Origin: Paenarthrobacter aurescens
Lineage (GTDB): Bacteria; Actinomycetota; Actinomycetes; Actinomycetales; Micrococcaceae
Assembly (NCBI RefSeq): GCF_041549525.1
Contig: NZ_CP157456.1
Span: forward strand, 3,782,001 to 3,846,000
Direction of reading: 5' to 3'
DNA length: 64,000 nucleotides
A model generated the notes under the pieces. The model saw nothing but the letters and a program-made list of their open reading frames with translations, searched no databases and was not told the origin of the DNA. Shown one piece after another: positions 8,371-16,465 of the stretch. The number at the start of each line of letters is the position of its first letter. The first letter of the stretch is position 1. The position numbers were made by a program, and so were the translations under genes.

Positions 8371-9165
8371 TTAGCGCCAGACGAAGCTCCAGGTTCCCGC
8401 CCCTACGGCCGTCAGCACTGCGCCCGCTGCGATGACCGCTCCGCCCAGGAGCACCCACGCATCCAGCATTGAGTACGTGGATTCACGGGCCCAAGTCCTT
8501 TGTCCGCCGCCGAAACCGCGCGCTTCCATGGTCACTGCCAGCCGGGAAGCCCTCCTAACCGCCTGAACCAGGAGACCGAAGCTCTGGCCGAGGGTTGCTT
8601 TGATCCGTTGGAACGGGGTTCCCCGGGAACCCACCCCACGGGCGCGTCGGGCCATGCCGATTGTCTGCCATTCCTCAGCCATGAGCCCCACCAGCCTCAT
8701 CGCAGCGAGGGAGCCCAGCACAAAGCGATGCGGCAGCTTTGCCTTCTGTGCCAAAGCATCAGCCAAGTCGGTGGGATCCGTGCAGGTCATGAGCAGAATC
8801 GCGGGCAGGGCGATCGCCAAGCCGCGCAGCATGAAACCCAGCCCCAGCTCAAGGGAACCTTCGCTGATGGACCAGAGTCCGACGTCGAGCACTACAGCCC
8901 CGCTGTCCGCCGCAACTATTGCGGTGCTCCAGCCGCCAATGGCTGCCGCGATGATCAGAGGCCACGCGCGCTGCCACAAGAGCCTCAGGGTGAGCCCTGC
9001 CAACGGAAAGATCGCAAGTTCGGCAAGGAGCGCCGTGGAAGCCGATACCCAGTCGATGGATAAGGCCAGCACCAGGGAAATCAGGAAGACTGACACGAAC
9101 TTGGCCAACGGATTGGCCTTGGTCAGGAGTGCATGGTTTCCGCGCAGATTCACAGCGTCCCTCAT
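8371..9165 (-). CDS. ykoC: ECF transporter transmembrane component (EcfT/YkoC type)
   Basis: A 264-residue polytopic membrane protein with about five hydrophobic segments. Two Ala-Arg-Gly coupling motifs (RARG near residue 170 and EARG near residue 220) are those through which EcfT proteins contact the ATPase. It is last in the operon ykoE-ykoD-ykoC, and its start overlaps the ykoD stop by four bases. With a TPP riboswitch in front of the operon, the transported vitamin is expected to be a thiamin precursor such as hydroxymethylpyrimidine, or a related compound. Confidence 0.88.
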   Translation of the reverse strand: MRDAVNLRGNHALLTKANPLAKFVSVFLISLVLALSIDWVSASTALLAELAIFPLAGLTLRLLWQRAWPLIIAAAIGGWSTAIVAADSGAVVLDVGLWSISEGSLELGLGFMLRGLAIALPAILLMTCTDPTDLADALAQKAKLPHRFVLGSLAAMRLVGLMAEEWQTIGMARRARGVGSRGTPFQRIKATLGQSFGLLVQAVRRASRLAVTMEARGFGGGQRTWARESTYSMLDAWVLLGGAVIAAGAVLTAVGAGTWSFVWR

Positions 9166-10745
9166 GCTGCACCCGCTTCCTGATGCGTTGCTTCACCCTG
9201 TTGGACCGGGCCCATCTGCAACTCGGTTCCACCCAGAACAGCACTGAACTCCTGGTCGTGGGTCACCGATACCACCGCGGTTCCGGCGTCCAGCAACTCT
9301 GAAAGGAACGACGCCAACTCTGCCCAGGTATTGGCATCCTGACCGAACGTGGGCTCGTCCAGGACAAGCACTTTCGGATGGGCCGCGAGGACCGTGGCCA
9401 CCGAAAGCCGCCGCTTCTCACCACCGGACAAGGTGTACGGGTTGGCATCCACCAGATGTGTCAGCCGCAGGCGCTCCAGCAGTTCGTCCACACGGTCCTC
9501 GCCATGGCCCAGATGCTTGGGACCGAACATGAGCTCATCCATGACGTTCCCTGTAACAAACTGGTGCTCAGGTTCCTGAAACACCGTGCCGATTCGGGAG
9601 ATAAGCTGCTCGGCTTTCCATTTGTACGGGTCAATACCGGCGCCCTCGGAAAGCTCGACGGCGGCACTGACCTTGCCGTCCACCGGTGCCAGAAGGCCGG
9701 CCAACGTGAGCGCGAAAGTGGACTTGCCGGCACCGTTCGGCCCCGTGATGGTCAACGCCTGGCCAGCCCTGACCTGTGCCGTGATGCCCGTTTGAACCGG
9801 CACCGGCGGGACGGTCTTGAAGCCTTTGCGTCGTGGCTTTTCCCGGGAAACCGCCAGGTCCTGTGCCGCGAGGAGGAGCTGGGCGGAAGGGGGTTCATTC
9901 CGGCGTTGCCGGGTTGCCGGGACGTACCCCGGCACCCAGACGCCAGCAGAGATCAGCATGGTGCGGGCTTCTGATAGAACTTGATCCGGCGGCCCGTCCA
10001 AGAGGACACCGCCGTTTGCCACGCTGCCCGTTCCCGCCGCATTTGCGGAGCCTGGCTGCAGGACCACGATCCTGTCCACCAGGTCCTTCCACACGGACAC
10101 GCGGTGTTCCACCACAACCAGTGTGGCGCCGGTCTTATCCAGACACCTGCCAACGGCGTCGCGGACCTCCAATACCCCGGCCGGATCCAGGTTGGCCGTT
10201 GGTTCGTCCAGCAGGATCAGCCCGGGTCGCATCGCCAAAATACCTGCCAGCGCAAGGCGCTGCTTCTGGCCACCGGAGAGTGCCGCCGTCGGGTGATCCA
10301 ACGCCAAACCGCCGCCTGCAGCGGTACGCAACCCTACGTCGTCGAGCGCTTCATGGACGCGCTCCCAGATCTCCTCCCGCGGGACGGCAAGGTTTTCTGC
10401 GCCAAAGGCAACATCGTCCCCCACCCTGGACAGGACCACCTGCGTTTCCGGGTCCTGCTGCATCAGCCCGGCGCGGCCTCGCTGCTCACGGGGAGCAACG
10501 CCGTCGATCAGCAGGGAGCCGGTCTCATCCGAGTCGTCTTCCTCGTCCCCCAGCACACCCGCGAGGGCATGCAGGAGCGTGGATTTGCCGGCACCGGAAG
10601 GACCCAGGAGCAGCACACGTTCCCCCGGTTCAATCCGGAGATCGAGGCCCTGAACGGCAGCCTGGGCCCGGCCGGCATGCCGCCACCCCCAGCCCTCAGC
10701 TGTGATGGCAGCAGGCCGCACCGTGCCGCTATGCGTGGCGGACAT
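9162..10745 (-). CDS. ykoD: ECF transporter double ATPase (YkoD type)
   Basis: A 527-residue protein with two ABC ATPase domains in one chain. Domain 1 has Walker A GPSGAGKST (about residues 49-57), signature LSGGQKQRL and Walker B LILLDEPTANLD. Domain 2 has GPNGAGKST (about 332-340), LSGGEKRRL and VLVLDEPTFGQD. Such fused ATPases power group I or YkoEDC energy-coupling-factor importers. The start overlaps the ykoE stop by one base, and the stop overlaps the ykoC start by four. Confidence 0.92.
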   Translation of the reverse strand: MSATHSGTVRPAAITAEGWGWRHAGRAQAAVQGLDLRIEPGERVLLLGPSGAGKSTLLHALAGVLGDEEDDSDETGSLLIDGVAPREQRGRAGLMQQDPETQVVLSRVGDDVAFGAENLAVPREEIWERVHEALDDVGLRTAAGGGLALDHPTAALSGGQKQRLALAGILAMRPGLILLDEPTANLDPAGVLEVRDAVGRCLDKTGATLVVVEHRVSVWKDLVDRIVVLQPGSANAAGTGSVANGGVLLDGPPDQVLSEARTMLISAGVWVPGYVPATRQRRNEPPSAQLLLAAQDLAVSREKPRRKGFKTVPPVPVQTGITAQVRAGQALTITGPNGAGKSTFALTLAGLLAPVDGKVSAAVELSEGAGIDPYKWKAEQLISRIGTVFQEPEHQFVTGNVMDELMFGPKHLGHGEDRVDELLERLRLTHLVDANPYTLSGGEKRRLSVATVLAAHPKVLVLDEPTFGQDANTWAELASFLSELLDAGTAVVSVTHDQEFSAVLGGTELQMGPVQQGEATHQEAGAA

Positions 10746-11365
10746 CAGCTGAAAACGGGCTCCGAAGCGGCCTTACGTGAGGCAAAGGAGCTCAGCACGC
10801 CGGTCTTGGCAAGGCCTCGGGTCGCAACCCAGGAGAGCGCGCCGGCGATGATCGCACCGGAAATCGTGGTGAAGGTGATGTACGCCAACTTGTCCACGGC
10901 TTCGTAGGCGATGTTCCAGCCCCACGGCAGGAAGGAATCGTTCAAACCGCAGAAGAGGCCTGCGCCGGCGCCCGCGAGGAGCGCTGTGGGCAGGTTGAAC
11001 TTCCTGTACCGGAAAGCGGCGAAGATCAGCTCGGCGCCCAGGCCCTGCAGAACGCCGGAAATGAGAACCGTGGTGCCGTATTGCGAGCCCATGATGAGTT
11101 CGCCCGTGGCTGCCACAGCTTCGCAGAACAAGGCCGCGCCCGGCTTGCGGATGATGAGCATTCCAAGAACAGCGGGGATCATCCAGCCGCCGGCGATCAG
11201 GCCGGTGAGCGGCGGATACGTCGCGTTCATGGGGATGGAAACCAAGGCCGCGCCCTGGGACCATGCCCAGAAAATCACGCCGCCCGCAATGGCGATCAAG
11301 GCCGCCACAACAATGTCTACAACACGCCAGTTATAACTGGCCTTCTTCACGTTTACCGTGGTCAT
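10745..11365 (-). CDS. ykoE: ECF transporter substrate-specific component (YkoE family)
   Basis: A 206-residue integral membrane protein with about five or six hydrophobic segments, matching the YkoE family (GVIFWAWSQGAAL and GELIMGSQYGT are recognisable). It binds the substrate of the ECF importer, predicted to be a thiamin precursor. The start is set at ATG 11365, which follows AGGAGG by seven bases; the same AGGAGG is paired in a hairpin (11373-11392). The reading frame stays open further upstream, but that region is the TPP riboswitch, not coding. Confidence 0.92.
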   Translation of the reverse strand: MTTVNVKKASYNWRVVDIVVAALIAIAGGVIFWAWSQGAALVSIPMNATYPPLTGLIAGGWMIPAVLGMLIIRKPGAALFCEAVAATGELIMGSQYGTTVLISGVLQGLGAELIFAAFRYRKFNLPTALLAGAGAGLFCGLNDSFLPWGWNIAYEAVDKLAYITFTTISGAIIAGALSWVATRGLAKTGVLSSFASRKAASEPVFS

Positions 11366-11372
11366 TTTTCTG

Positions 11373-11392
11373 CCTCCTGAGGTTACAGGAGG
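11373..11392 (-). promoter_or_regulatory. Shine-Dalgarno sequestering hairpin of ykoE
   Basis: On the minus strand CCTCCTG and CAGGAGG are separated by six bases and form a perfect 7-bp stem that buries the ribosome site of ykoE. Just upstream, GGGGAG (11401-11406 region) can pair with the CCCC adjoining this stem, offering an alternative fold. This is the likely expression platform of the TPP riboswitch and would act on translation. Confidence 0.6.
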
Positions 11393-11454
11393 GGAAAGTG
11401 CTCCCCGGAACCCGTTGGCCTTCGCCGTCCGGATCCGGACACTCTGAGAAGCTC

Positions 11455-11572
11455 GACTCCCTTGCGCCGGTACTAACCGGATCAGGTTCGAGGGTCTGCG
11501 GCTGTCCGCACTCTCAGCGCCCTCGCGTCTTCTGCATCTCTGCAGAGTCCGACGGCGGCGCTCCCCTGTCGT
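11455..11572 (-). ncRNA. TPP riboswitch (THI element)
   Basis: The minus strand shows the hallmark segments in order: ACAGGGGAGC, GCGCTGAGAGTGCGG, then CCCTCGAACCTGATCCGG, GTTAGTACCGGC and GCAAGGGAGT. These are the conserved pyrimidine- and pyrophosphate-sensing halves of the thiamin pyrophosphate aptamer. It lies in the leader of ykoEDC about 90 bases before the start codon and is expected to shut the transporter off when TPP is plentiful. Confidence 0.95.
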
Positions 11573-11676
11573 TATCAAATCTGCCCTGATGGGCTGGTTC
11601 AGTTTACACCTGCGGGTGTTGCGGGTGCTGATTGATTGCCGGGGGCCGGTCACAATCGGACGTGCCGGGGGCTGCG

Positions 11677-12046
11677 GGGTGCGTTGCGAGGCCCACTCTG
11701 CGCCCTTCCCCTACGTTTTGGCACGCACACCAGGCCCCACAACGGCTGCGGGGTGCGTTGCGAGGCCCACTCTGCGCCCCAAACCCACGTTTTGGCACGC
11801 ACACCAGGCCCCACAACGAGAACGGGGTGCGTTGCGAGGCCCACTCTGCGCCCCAAACCCACGTTTTGGCACGCACACCAGGCCCCACAACGAGGACGCG
11901 GTGCGTTGCGAGGCCCACTCTGCGCCCTTCCCCTACGTTTTGGCACGCACACCAGGCCCCACAACGAGCACGAGGTGCGTTGCGAGGCCCACTCTGCGCC
12001 CTATCCCCGCGTCCTGACACGCACACCAGGCCCCACAACGGGACCT
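11677..12046. repeat. Five tandem copies of a 74-bp GC-rich unit
   Basis: GGTGCGTTGCGAGGCCCACT recurs at exact 74-bp spacing (GCGTTG at 11681, 11755, 11829, 11903 and 11977). Units are near identical except for a short variable block: units 1 and 4 read TTCCCCTAC, units 2 and 3 CAAACCCAC, and unit 5 is degenerate. Each unit carries short inverted segments (GTGCGT with ACGCAC, CGTTG with CAACG). 74 is not a multiple of three, so open frames across it are accidental. It fills most of the 506-bp gap between the TPP riboswitch and the Nudix gene; nothing else is seen there. Confidence 0.93.
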
Positions 12047-12092
12047 GAGAGAATGAACCAGCAGACTTCACCGCGGCAAAGGGGCACATTTC

Positions 12093-12770
12093 ATGACCGA
12101 CCTTCCCACTACTGACGGCACTGCGCCCCAACCGCGTTTGGCCGCGAGCGTCATCCTGCTCCGTGATGCGACGGGCGGGCTCGAAGCCTTCGTCCAGCAC
12201 AGGGTCAGCACCATGGATTTCGCTGCCGGCATGGTGGTCTTCCCCGGCGGACGTGTGGATCCCGCCGATGCTTCCGGGTGGGATTACTCCGAGGAACTGC
12301 TCCAACGTCACGCAGCCGACTGGAACCAGAGCTCCATCAGCGCGGAGCCGGCCGAAGCAACCAGAAACGCCGGGACAGTACTCACTGCAGCAATACGCGA
12401 GGTTCAGGAGGAGGCCGGCCTGAACATCAAGGCGGAGCAGCTCCGCCCGTGGGCCAACTGGATCACCCCCACAGACATGCCCAAGCGATTCGACACCTAC
12501 TTTTACGTTGCCAAGCCCTCCCCCGGTGCCGAACCCCAGCATCAAACCACCGAGGCCTGGCAATCACTGTGGATGCCTGTGGCGGAAATTCTTGCAGCGG
12601 AAGCGGCCGGCACCCTGAAGCTGATGCCACCCACGTATTACCTGCTCAAGGAAATCGCCGGGTTCCGAACAGTGGACCAAGTGTGGTCTGCCGATCACCA
12701 GGTTGTTCCGGTACTGGCTCCGGTTGGTTCAATGGCCGCTTTCCTCAAGGAACGGGAAAACCGCCGCTGA
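12093..12770 (+). CDS. Nudix hydrolase
   Basis: A 225-residue protein that probably hydrolyses a nucleoside diphosphate linked to another moiety. The Nudix box is PGGRVDP (about residues 51-57) followed, after an insertion of about 40 residues, by AAIREVQEEAGL (about 99-110), which carries the metal-binding glutamates. The long insertion resembles the NUDT7/NUDT19 coenzyme A-type branch, but the substrate is unknown. AAAGGGG lies upstream of the ATG. The gene begins 47 bp after the last unit of the 74-bp array. Confidence 0.88.
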   Translation: MTDLPTTDGTAPQPRLAASVILLRDATGGLEAFVQHRVSTMDFAAGMVVFPGGRVDPADASGWDYSEELLQRHAADWNQSSISAEPAEATRNAGTVLTAAIREVQEEAGLNIKAEQLRPWANWITPTDMPKRFDTYFYVAKPSPGAEPQHQTTEAWQSLWMPVAEILAAEAAGTLKLMPPTYYLLKEIAGFRTVDQVWSADHQVVPVLAPVGSMAAFLKERENRR

Positions 12771-12806
12771 CACTTGGGAGGGGCCGCAGACGGCTAGGCT
12801 GGGGGC

Positions 12807-13067
12807 ATGAACCTCTTCTTCAAGCTGATCGGTGCCGGAGTGAGCCTCGGAGCAGGCTTCGTGGGCACCAAACTCGTGAACAAAGGCTGGGAAAAGGCCA
12901 CCGGCAACAAGCCACCCCTGGGTAATGACGACATGGAGGCCAGCCTGCGTTCGGCCTTGACCTTTGCGTTGATCTCCGCCTTCGTCAGCACGCTCATCCA
13001 GGTTCTGGCGAGCCGGGGCACGCAACGTGCCATCGCGCGCTTCGCCAAAAGCCACGACATCGTCTAG
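12807..13067 (+). CDS. DUF4235 domain small membrane protein
   Basis: An 86-residue protein matching DUF4235, common in actinobacteria, of unknown function. There is a hydrophobic segment at residues 4-22 (LIGAGVSLGAGFVGTKLVNK) and a second at about 48-68 (ALTFALISAFVSTLIQVL). TAGGCT stands six bases before the ATG, a -10 position that would give a leaderless message, although GGGGG could also serve as a ribosome site. Confidence 0.85.
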   Translation: MNLFFKLIGAGVSLGAGFVGTKLVNKGWEKATGNKPPLGNDDMEASLRSALTFALISAFVSTLIQVLASRGTQRAIARFAKSHDIV

Positions 13068-13081
13068 GCCTACTTAAGACA

Positions 13082-13121
13082 ACAGCGACGAGGTCATCCT
13101 CCCGGGTGACCTCGTCGCTGT
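13082..13121. terminator. Bidirectional terminator between DUF4235 gene and mnhG
   Basis: A perfect 15-bp stem, ACAGCGACGAGGTCA (13082-13096) with TGACCTCGTCGCTGT (13107-13121), loops over ten bases between two converging genes. Confidence 0.8.
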
Positions 13122-13134
13122 GTTGACTCGTCAG

Positions 13135-13527
13135 TTAGTTGCTGTTCCCGGGTTCCTGGCCGGCAGCAGCCCTTTGGACCACGGCCTCCAGTTCATCCTT
13201 GGTGAGCTTTTCGCGGTGACCATGCTTGGTTCTGTATGCAGAGCGGCCCACCATGTGGGCGGACACGGGGGCCGTGAGGAGCTGGAAAATCCACGCCACC
13301 AGCAGAACCGGCCACACCCACCAGGTCCGCATCTGGAGTCCGATTGCAGCCAGCATGAGGAACAGCCCCAGGACCTGCGGTTTAGTGGCTGCGTGCATGC
13401 GGCTCATGAGGTCCGGGAATCTCAGCAGTCCGATGGCGGCGCCAAGGGACATCAGGGCTCCCACTATGAGGAACACAGCGGTGACAACATCGATCACGGC
13501 GTCAAGGCCGGTGGCTTCAGGACTCAT
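13135..13527 (-). CDS. mnhG: Na+/H+ antiporter subunit G (MnhG/MrpG)
   Basis: A 130-residue membrane protein, last gene of the Mrp operon. It has three hydrophobic segments and the family stretch RFPDLMSRMHAATKPQVLG around residues 35-53. The start is placed at ATG 13527, giving the normal family N-terminus; an in-frame start at 13563 would overlap mnhF further. The hydrophilic tail after residue 90 is longer than usual. It is required for the multi-subunit antiporter that exchanges cytoplasmic Na+ for H+. Confidence 0.88.
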   Translation of the reverse strand: MSPEATGLDAVIDVVTAVFLIVGALMSLGAAIGLLRFPDLMSRMHAATKPQVLGLFLMLAAIGLQMRTWWVWPVLLVAWIFQLLTAPVSAHMVGRSAYRTKHGHREKLTKDELEAVVQRAAAGQEPGNSN

Positions 13528-13795
13528 TGCTCTGTTCCCTCCGCTCGGCCACGAATCGGGCAACCGTCACCGAGCCGATAAACCCGATGACGGCCAGCGC
13601 TACCAGCAGCATCAGGTTGTTAAGGTGCTTGTTCATGGCCATGTCGATTGCCAGAGCAGCACCGAGGATTGCCAGCAAGACATCCGATGCCAGAACGCGG
13701 TCAAGGAGCGACGGACCGATGGCGATTCGGATGATCGCACCCGCGGCGGCGAGGCTGAGGATCACGGCGGTAACCACCAGGATTACTTCTTTCAC
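13517..13795 (-). CDS. mnhF: Na+/H+ antiporter subunit F (MnhF/MrpF)
   Basis: A 92-residue protein with three membrane segments, including the family core IRIAIGPSLLDRVLASDVL at about residues 21-39. Four-base overlap with mnhE upstream and an 11-base overlap with mnhG downstream show tight translational linkage. Confidence 0.9.
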   Translation of the reverse strand: MKEVILVVTAVILSLAAAGAIIRIAIGPSLLDRVLASDVLLAILGAALAIDMAMNKHLNNLMLLVALAVIGFIGSVTVARFVAERREQSNES

Positions 13796-14358
13796 AGCGC
13801 TGCCCCTTCCAGCCCGGGCCGTTGCTCAGCTTTGAGAGCCTCGACTTCTTCACGCGTGCCCATAATGCGGATCAGTCCTGCTTCAATGGCTTGGGTTTCC
13901 TGACGGATCTTGTCAATATCCGCCTCTTCGTAAATGTTCAGGGCGTGCAGGTACAACGTGGACGTGGAGCGGTCCACCTCCACCACCAAGGACCCCGGGA
14001 TCAGCGAGATCACGTGGCCGGTAGCGGTGACCATGAGATCGGAATGACTCCGCAACGGAACGGCGACGACGGCGCTGCGAACCTTGGGGCCCTTGGCTAC
14101 AGCCAGGTACAGCACCAGGAAGCTCGCTGCCACTACTTTGGCCAGGAACATCAGCGCGAAGGGTATGGCGCGCAGGACGTTGAACCTGCCGCTGAGCTCT
14201 ACGGGCGGAAGGTAGAAGAACTTAGCCACCAAGACGGCAATCAGGGCACCGAACAGGAGGTTGCCCGGGCTGAAGTCCCGCCACAGCGCACCCCACACAA
14301 TGACCAACCAAATGAGCAGCGGCAGTTCGGTGCGGAATGAGATCGGTTTACGGCTCAT
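13792..14358 (-). CDS. mnhE: Na+/H+ antiporter subunit E (MnhE/MrpE)
   Basis: A 188-residue membrane protein. The N-terminal hydrophobic part has LPLLIWLVIVWGALWRDFS and the C-terminal cytoplasmic half contains the conserved ISLIPGSLVVEVD and LYLHALNIYEEADIDKIR. MrpE helps assembly or activity of the Mrp antiporter. ATGA overlaps on both sides. Confidence 0.9.
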   Translation of the reverse strand: MSRKPISFRTELPLLIWLVIVWGALWRDFSPGNLLFGALIAVLVAKFFYLPPVELSGRFNVLRAIPFALMFLAKVVAASFLVLYLAVAKGPKVRSAVVAVPLRSHSDLMVTATGHVISLIPGSLVVEVDRSTSTLYLHALNIYEEADIDKIRQETQAIEAGLIRIMGTREEVEALKAEQRPGLEGAAL

Positions 14359-15968
14359 TTGGCATCACCGGTCCGCGCATCTTCCGTTGCAGGTTGATCC
14401 TGTTGTTTCTCCTCGGGCTGTGCCACTGGCGGCACAACAACGGAATCTCCCAGGACCGAGTGAATGAAAGCGGAACGGTCCAACATGATTTCGGCCGAGC
14501 CGTCAGCAACCTTGAACAGTGGGCCAGCGAACACCGTCAGTGCAACGCCGAACACCACCAGTCCAGCCGTGGATCCGACCATGGTCCGGGGAAGTACTCC
14601 TACGTTCCCGGGAGTTTTCAGTACGGGGTCCGGATACTCGGCGTCTTCGGGCTTGCGCCAGAAGGCCCTGTTCCAAACCCGGGCGATAGCCAGCAGGGTC
14701 AGCAGGCTGGTCACAACGCCACCTACAACAAGTGTTATTGCCAGCGGAGTGCCCAGCTCCACACCTGCTTGCAGCAGCCCAAGTTTGCCAAGGAAACCGG
14801 AGAACGGTGGAATGCCCGCCAGGTTCATCGCGGGAACAAAGAACAGCAATGCCAGCAACGGCGAGAGCTTGGCCAAACCGCCCAAACGGTCAATGGAGGA
14901 GCTTCCACCACGCCGCTCTATGAGGCCGGTAACCAGGAACAGGCTGGTTTGGACGGTGATGTGGTGGGCAACGTAGAAGACTGCGGCGCCCAGACCAGCT
15001 ACGGAGCTCATGGCCAGTCCAAACACCATGTAGCCGATGTGGCTTACCAAGGTAAAGGACAGGAGACGTTTGATGTCGCTCTGGGCCAAGGCGCCCAGAA
15101 TTCCCACAATCATGGTCAGTAGCGCCACCACCATCAGCGGGACGTTGAGAGTGTCCCCCGGGAAGAGGAGCGTTTCTGTGCGGACCAGGGCGTAGACGCC
15201 CACTTTGGTCAGCAAGCCGGCGAACACGGCGGTCACTGGAGCGGGGGCGGTGGGATACGAGTCCGGAAGCCAGAAGGACAAGGGGAACACGGCGGCCTTG
15301 ATCCCGAACGCTACCAACAGCATCACGTGCAGAAGGTTCTGGGTGCCTTGATCCAGTTCAGCCAACTTGATGGCCAGGTCCGCCATGGTGATGGTTCCGG
15401 TGGCCCCGTAGATCATGGCAATCGCTATGAGGAACAGCACTGAGGAGACCACGGAAACCACCACGTAGGTGACTCCGGCACGGATCCGTGGCCCCGTTCC
15501 GCCGAGCGTCATCAACACGTAGCTCGCGGTCAGCAGGATTTCGAAACCGACGTAGAGGTTGAAAAGGTCGCCGGTCAAGAACGCGTTGGAGACACCCGCG
15601 ACCAGGATCAGGTAGGTGGGGTGGAAGATCGAGACAGGGGCTTCCTGGTCGCCGTCGGCCATACCCTGCCCGGTTGCGTAGATCAACACCGCAAGGCTCA
15701 CCACGGTGGAGACCACCAGCATGAGCGAGGAGAACTGGTCCACCACAAGGACCACACCCCACGGCGGCAACCAGCCGCCCAAAGTGACCGAGGTGGTCCC
15801 TCCGTCCCAAACGGAGACCAGGAGCAGGCATTCGAGCAGGAGGGTTGCACTGAGAATGACAATGCTGACCACCCGTTGGGCGCTGTGGTGGCGGATCAGC
15901 AGGAACGCCAGGGCAGCGCCCAGGATTGGCAGGAGGACAGCTAGCGGCGACAGGTTTGCGAGGTTCAC
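14355..15968 (-). CDS. mnhD: Na+/H+ antiporter subunit D (MnhD/MrpD)
   Basis: A 537-residue protein with about 14 membrane segments, homologous to complex I proton-channel subunits (NuoN/NuoM). Recognisable are LYVGFEILLTASYVLMTLGG, KAAVFPLSFWLPDSYPTAPAPV (about residues 225-245) with its conserved lysine, and DIKRLLSFTLVSHIGYM. It forms part of the ion-translocating core of the antiporter. The C-terminus is extended and charged. ATGA overlaps with both neighbours. Confidence 0.93.
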   Translation of the reverse strand: MNLANLSPLAVLLPILGAALAFLLIRHHSAQRVVSIVILSATLLLECLLLVSVWDGGTTSVTLGGWLPPWGVVLVVDQFSSLMLVVSTVVSLAVLIYATGQGMADGDQEAPVSIFHPTYLILVAGVSNAFLTGDLFNLYVGFEILLTASYVLMTLGGTGPRIRAGVTYVVVSVVSSVLFLIAIAMIYGATGTITMADLAIKLAELDQGTQNLLHVMLLVAFGIKAAVFPLSFWLPDSYPTAPAPVTAVFAGLLTKVGVYALVRTETLLFPGDTLNVPLMVVALLTMIVGILGALAQSDIKRLLSFTLVSHIGYMVFGLAMSSVAGLGAAVFYVAHHITVQTSLFLVTGLIERRGGSSSIDRLGGLAKLSPLLALLFFVPAMNLAGIPPFSGFLGKLGLLQAGVELGTPLAITLVVGGVVTSLLTLLAIARVWNRAFWRKPEDAEYPDPVLKTPGNVGVLPRTMVGSTAGLVVFGVALTVFAGPLFKVADGSAEIMLDRSAFIHSVLGDSVVVPPVAQPEEKQQDQPATEDARTGDAK

Positions 15969-16465
15969 GCGCTGCCTCCTTCCCGGGTTGGTGCCGTGTT
16001 GGGGGTCTCTGTGGCATCGGGTTTATCGCGATCCGCCGGGCTTGCCGGGGTGACTGCGAATTCCGAGGTTTCCAGCGGAACAATGGCGTCGTCTTCGGCA
16101 TCGAAGCTCGGGGTCTTGGCCACGCGTACGTCTTCGAGGTCATCCTGGATCTCGTCCTGGCGGGCCAGGACCCACGTGCGGTAGATGATCCCCAGCATGA
16201 AGGCCGTCACCGCGAAGGAAATGACGATCGACGTCAGGATCAGCGCCTGGGGCAGGGGATCGTTGTAGGTCTCCGGGTCCGTTTCCTTGCTGAACAGCGG
16301 TGCCAGGCCGGCATAACCTCCGGTGCTCAGGATCAAGATGTTGGTGGCGTTGGCCAGCAACATCAAACCCAACAACACACGCGTCAAGCTGCGTTCAAGG
16401 ATCAGGTAGATGCCGCAGGCGTACAGGACGCCCATGACGATCAACAAGGTCAGGTTGATGCTCAT
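15965..16465 (-). CDS. mnhC: Na+/H+ antiporter subunit C (MnhC/MrpC)
   Basis: A 166-residue protein. The first 110 residues hold three membrane helices like NuoK (GIYLILERSLTRVLLGLMLL; PLPQALILTSIVISFAVTAF). The remaining 55 residues are an acidic, cytoplasmic-looking tail longer than in most MrpC. ATGA overlaps on both sides. Confidence 0.92.
   Translation of the reverse strand: MSINLTLLIVMGVLYACGIYLILERSLTRVLLGLMLLANATNILILSTGGYAGLAPLFSKETDPETYNDPLPQALILTSIVISFAVTAFMLGIIYRTWVLARQDEIQDDLEDVRVAKTPSFDAEDDAIVPLETSEFAVTPASPADRDKPDATETPNTAPTREGGSA

Noticed and set aside
11366..11653. N-terminal extension of ykoE
   Set aside because: The in-frame region codes for the TPP riboswitch and the expression hairpin; the ATG at 11365 has a strong ribosome site.
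11677..12046. Possible CRISPR array
   Set aside because: Units are contiguous 74-bp repeats with only a short two-state variable block, no unique spacers and no cas genes.
11604..12563. Minus-strand frame of 319 codons and several plus-strand frames across the repeat array
   Set aside because: They arise from the 74-bp repeats, whose period is not a multiple of three, and run antisense into the Nudix gene.
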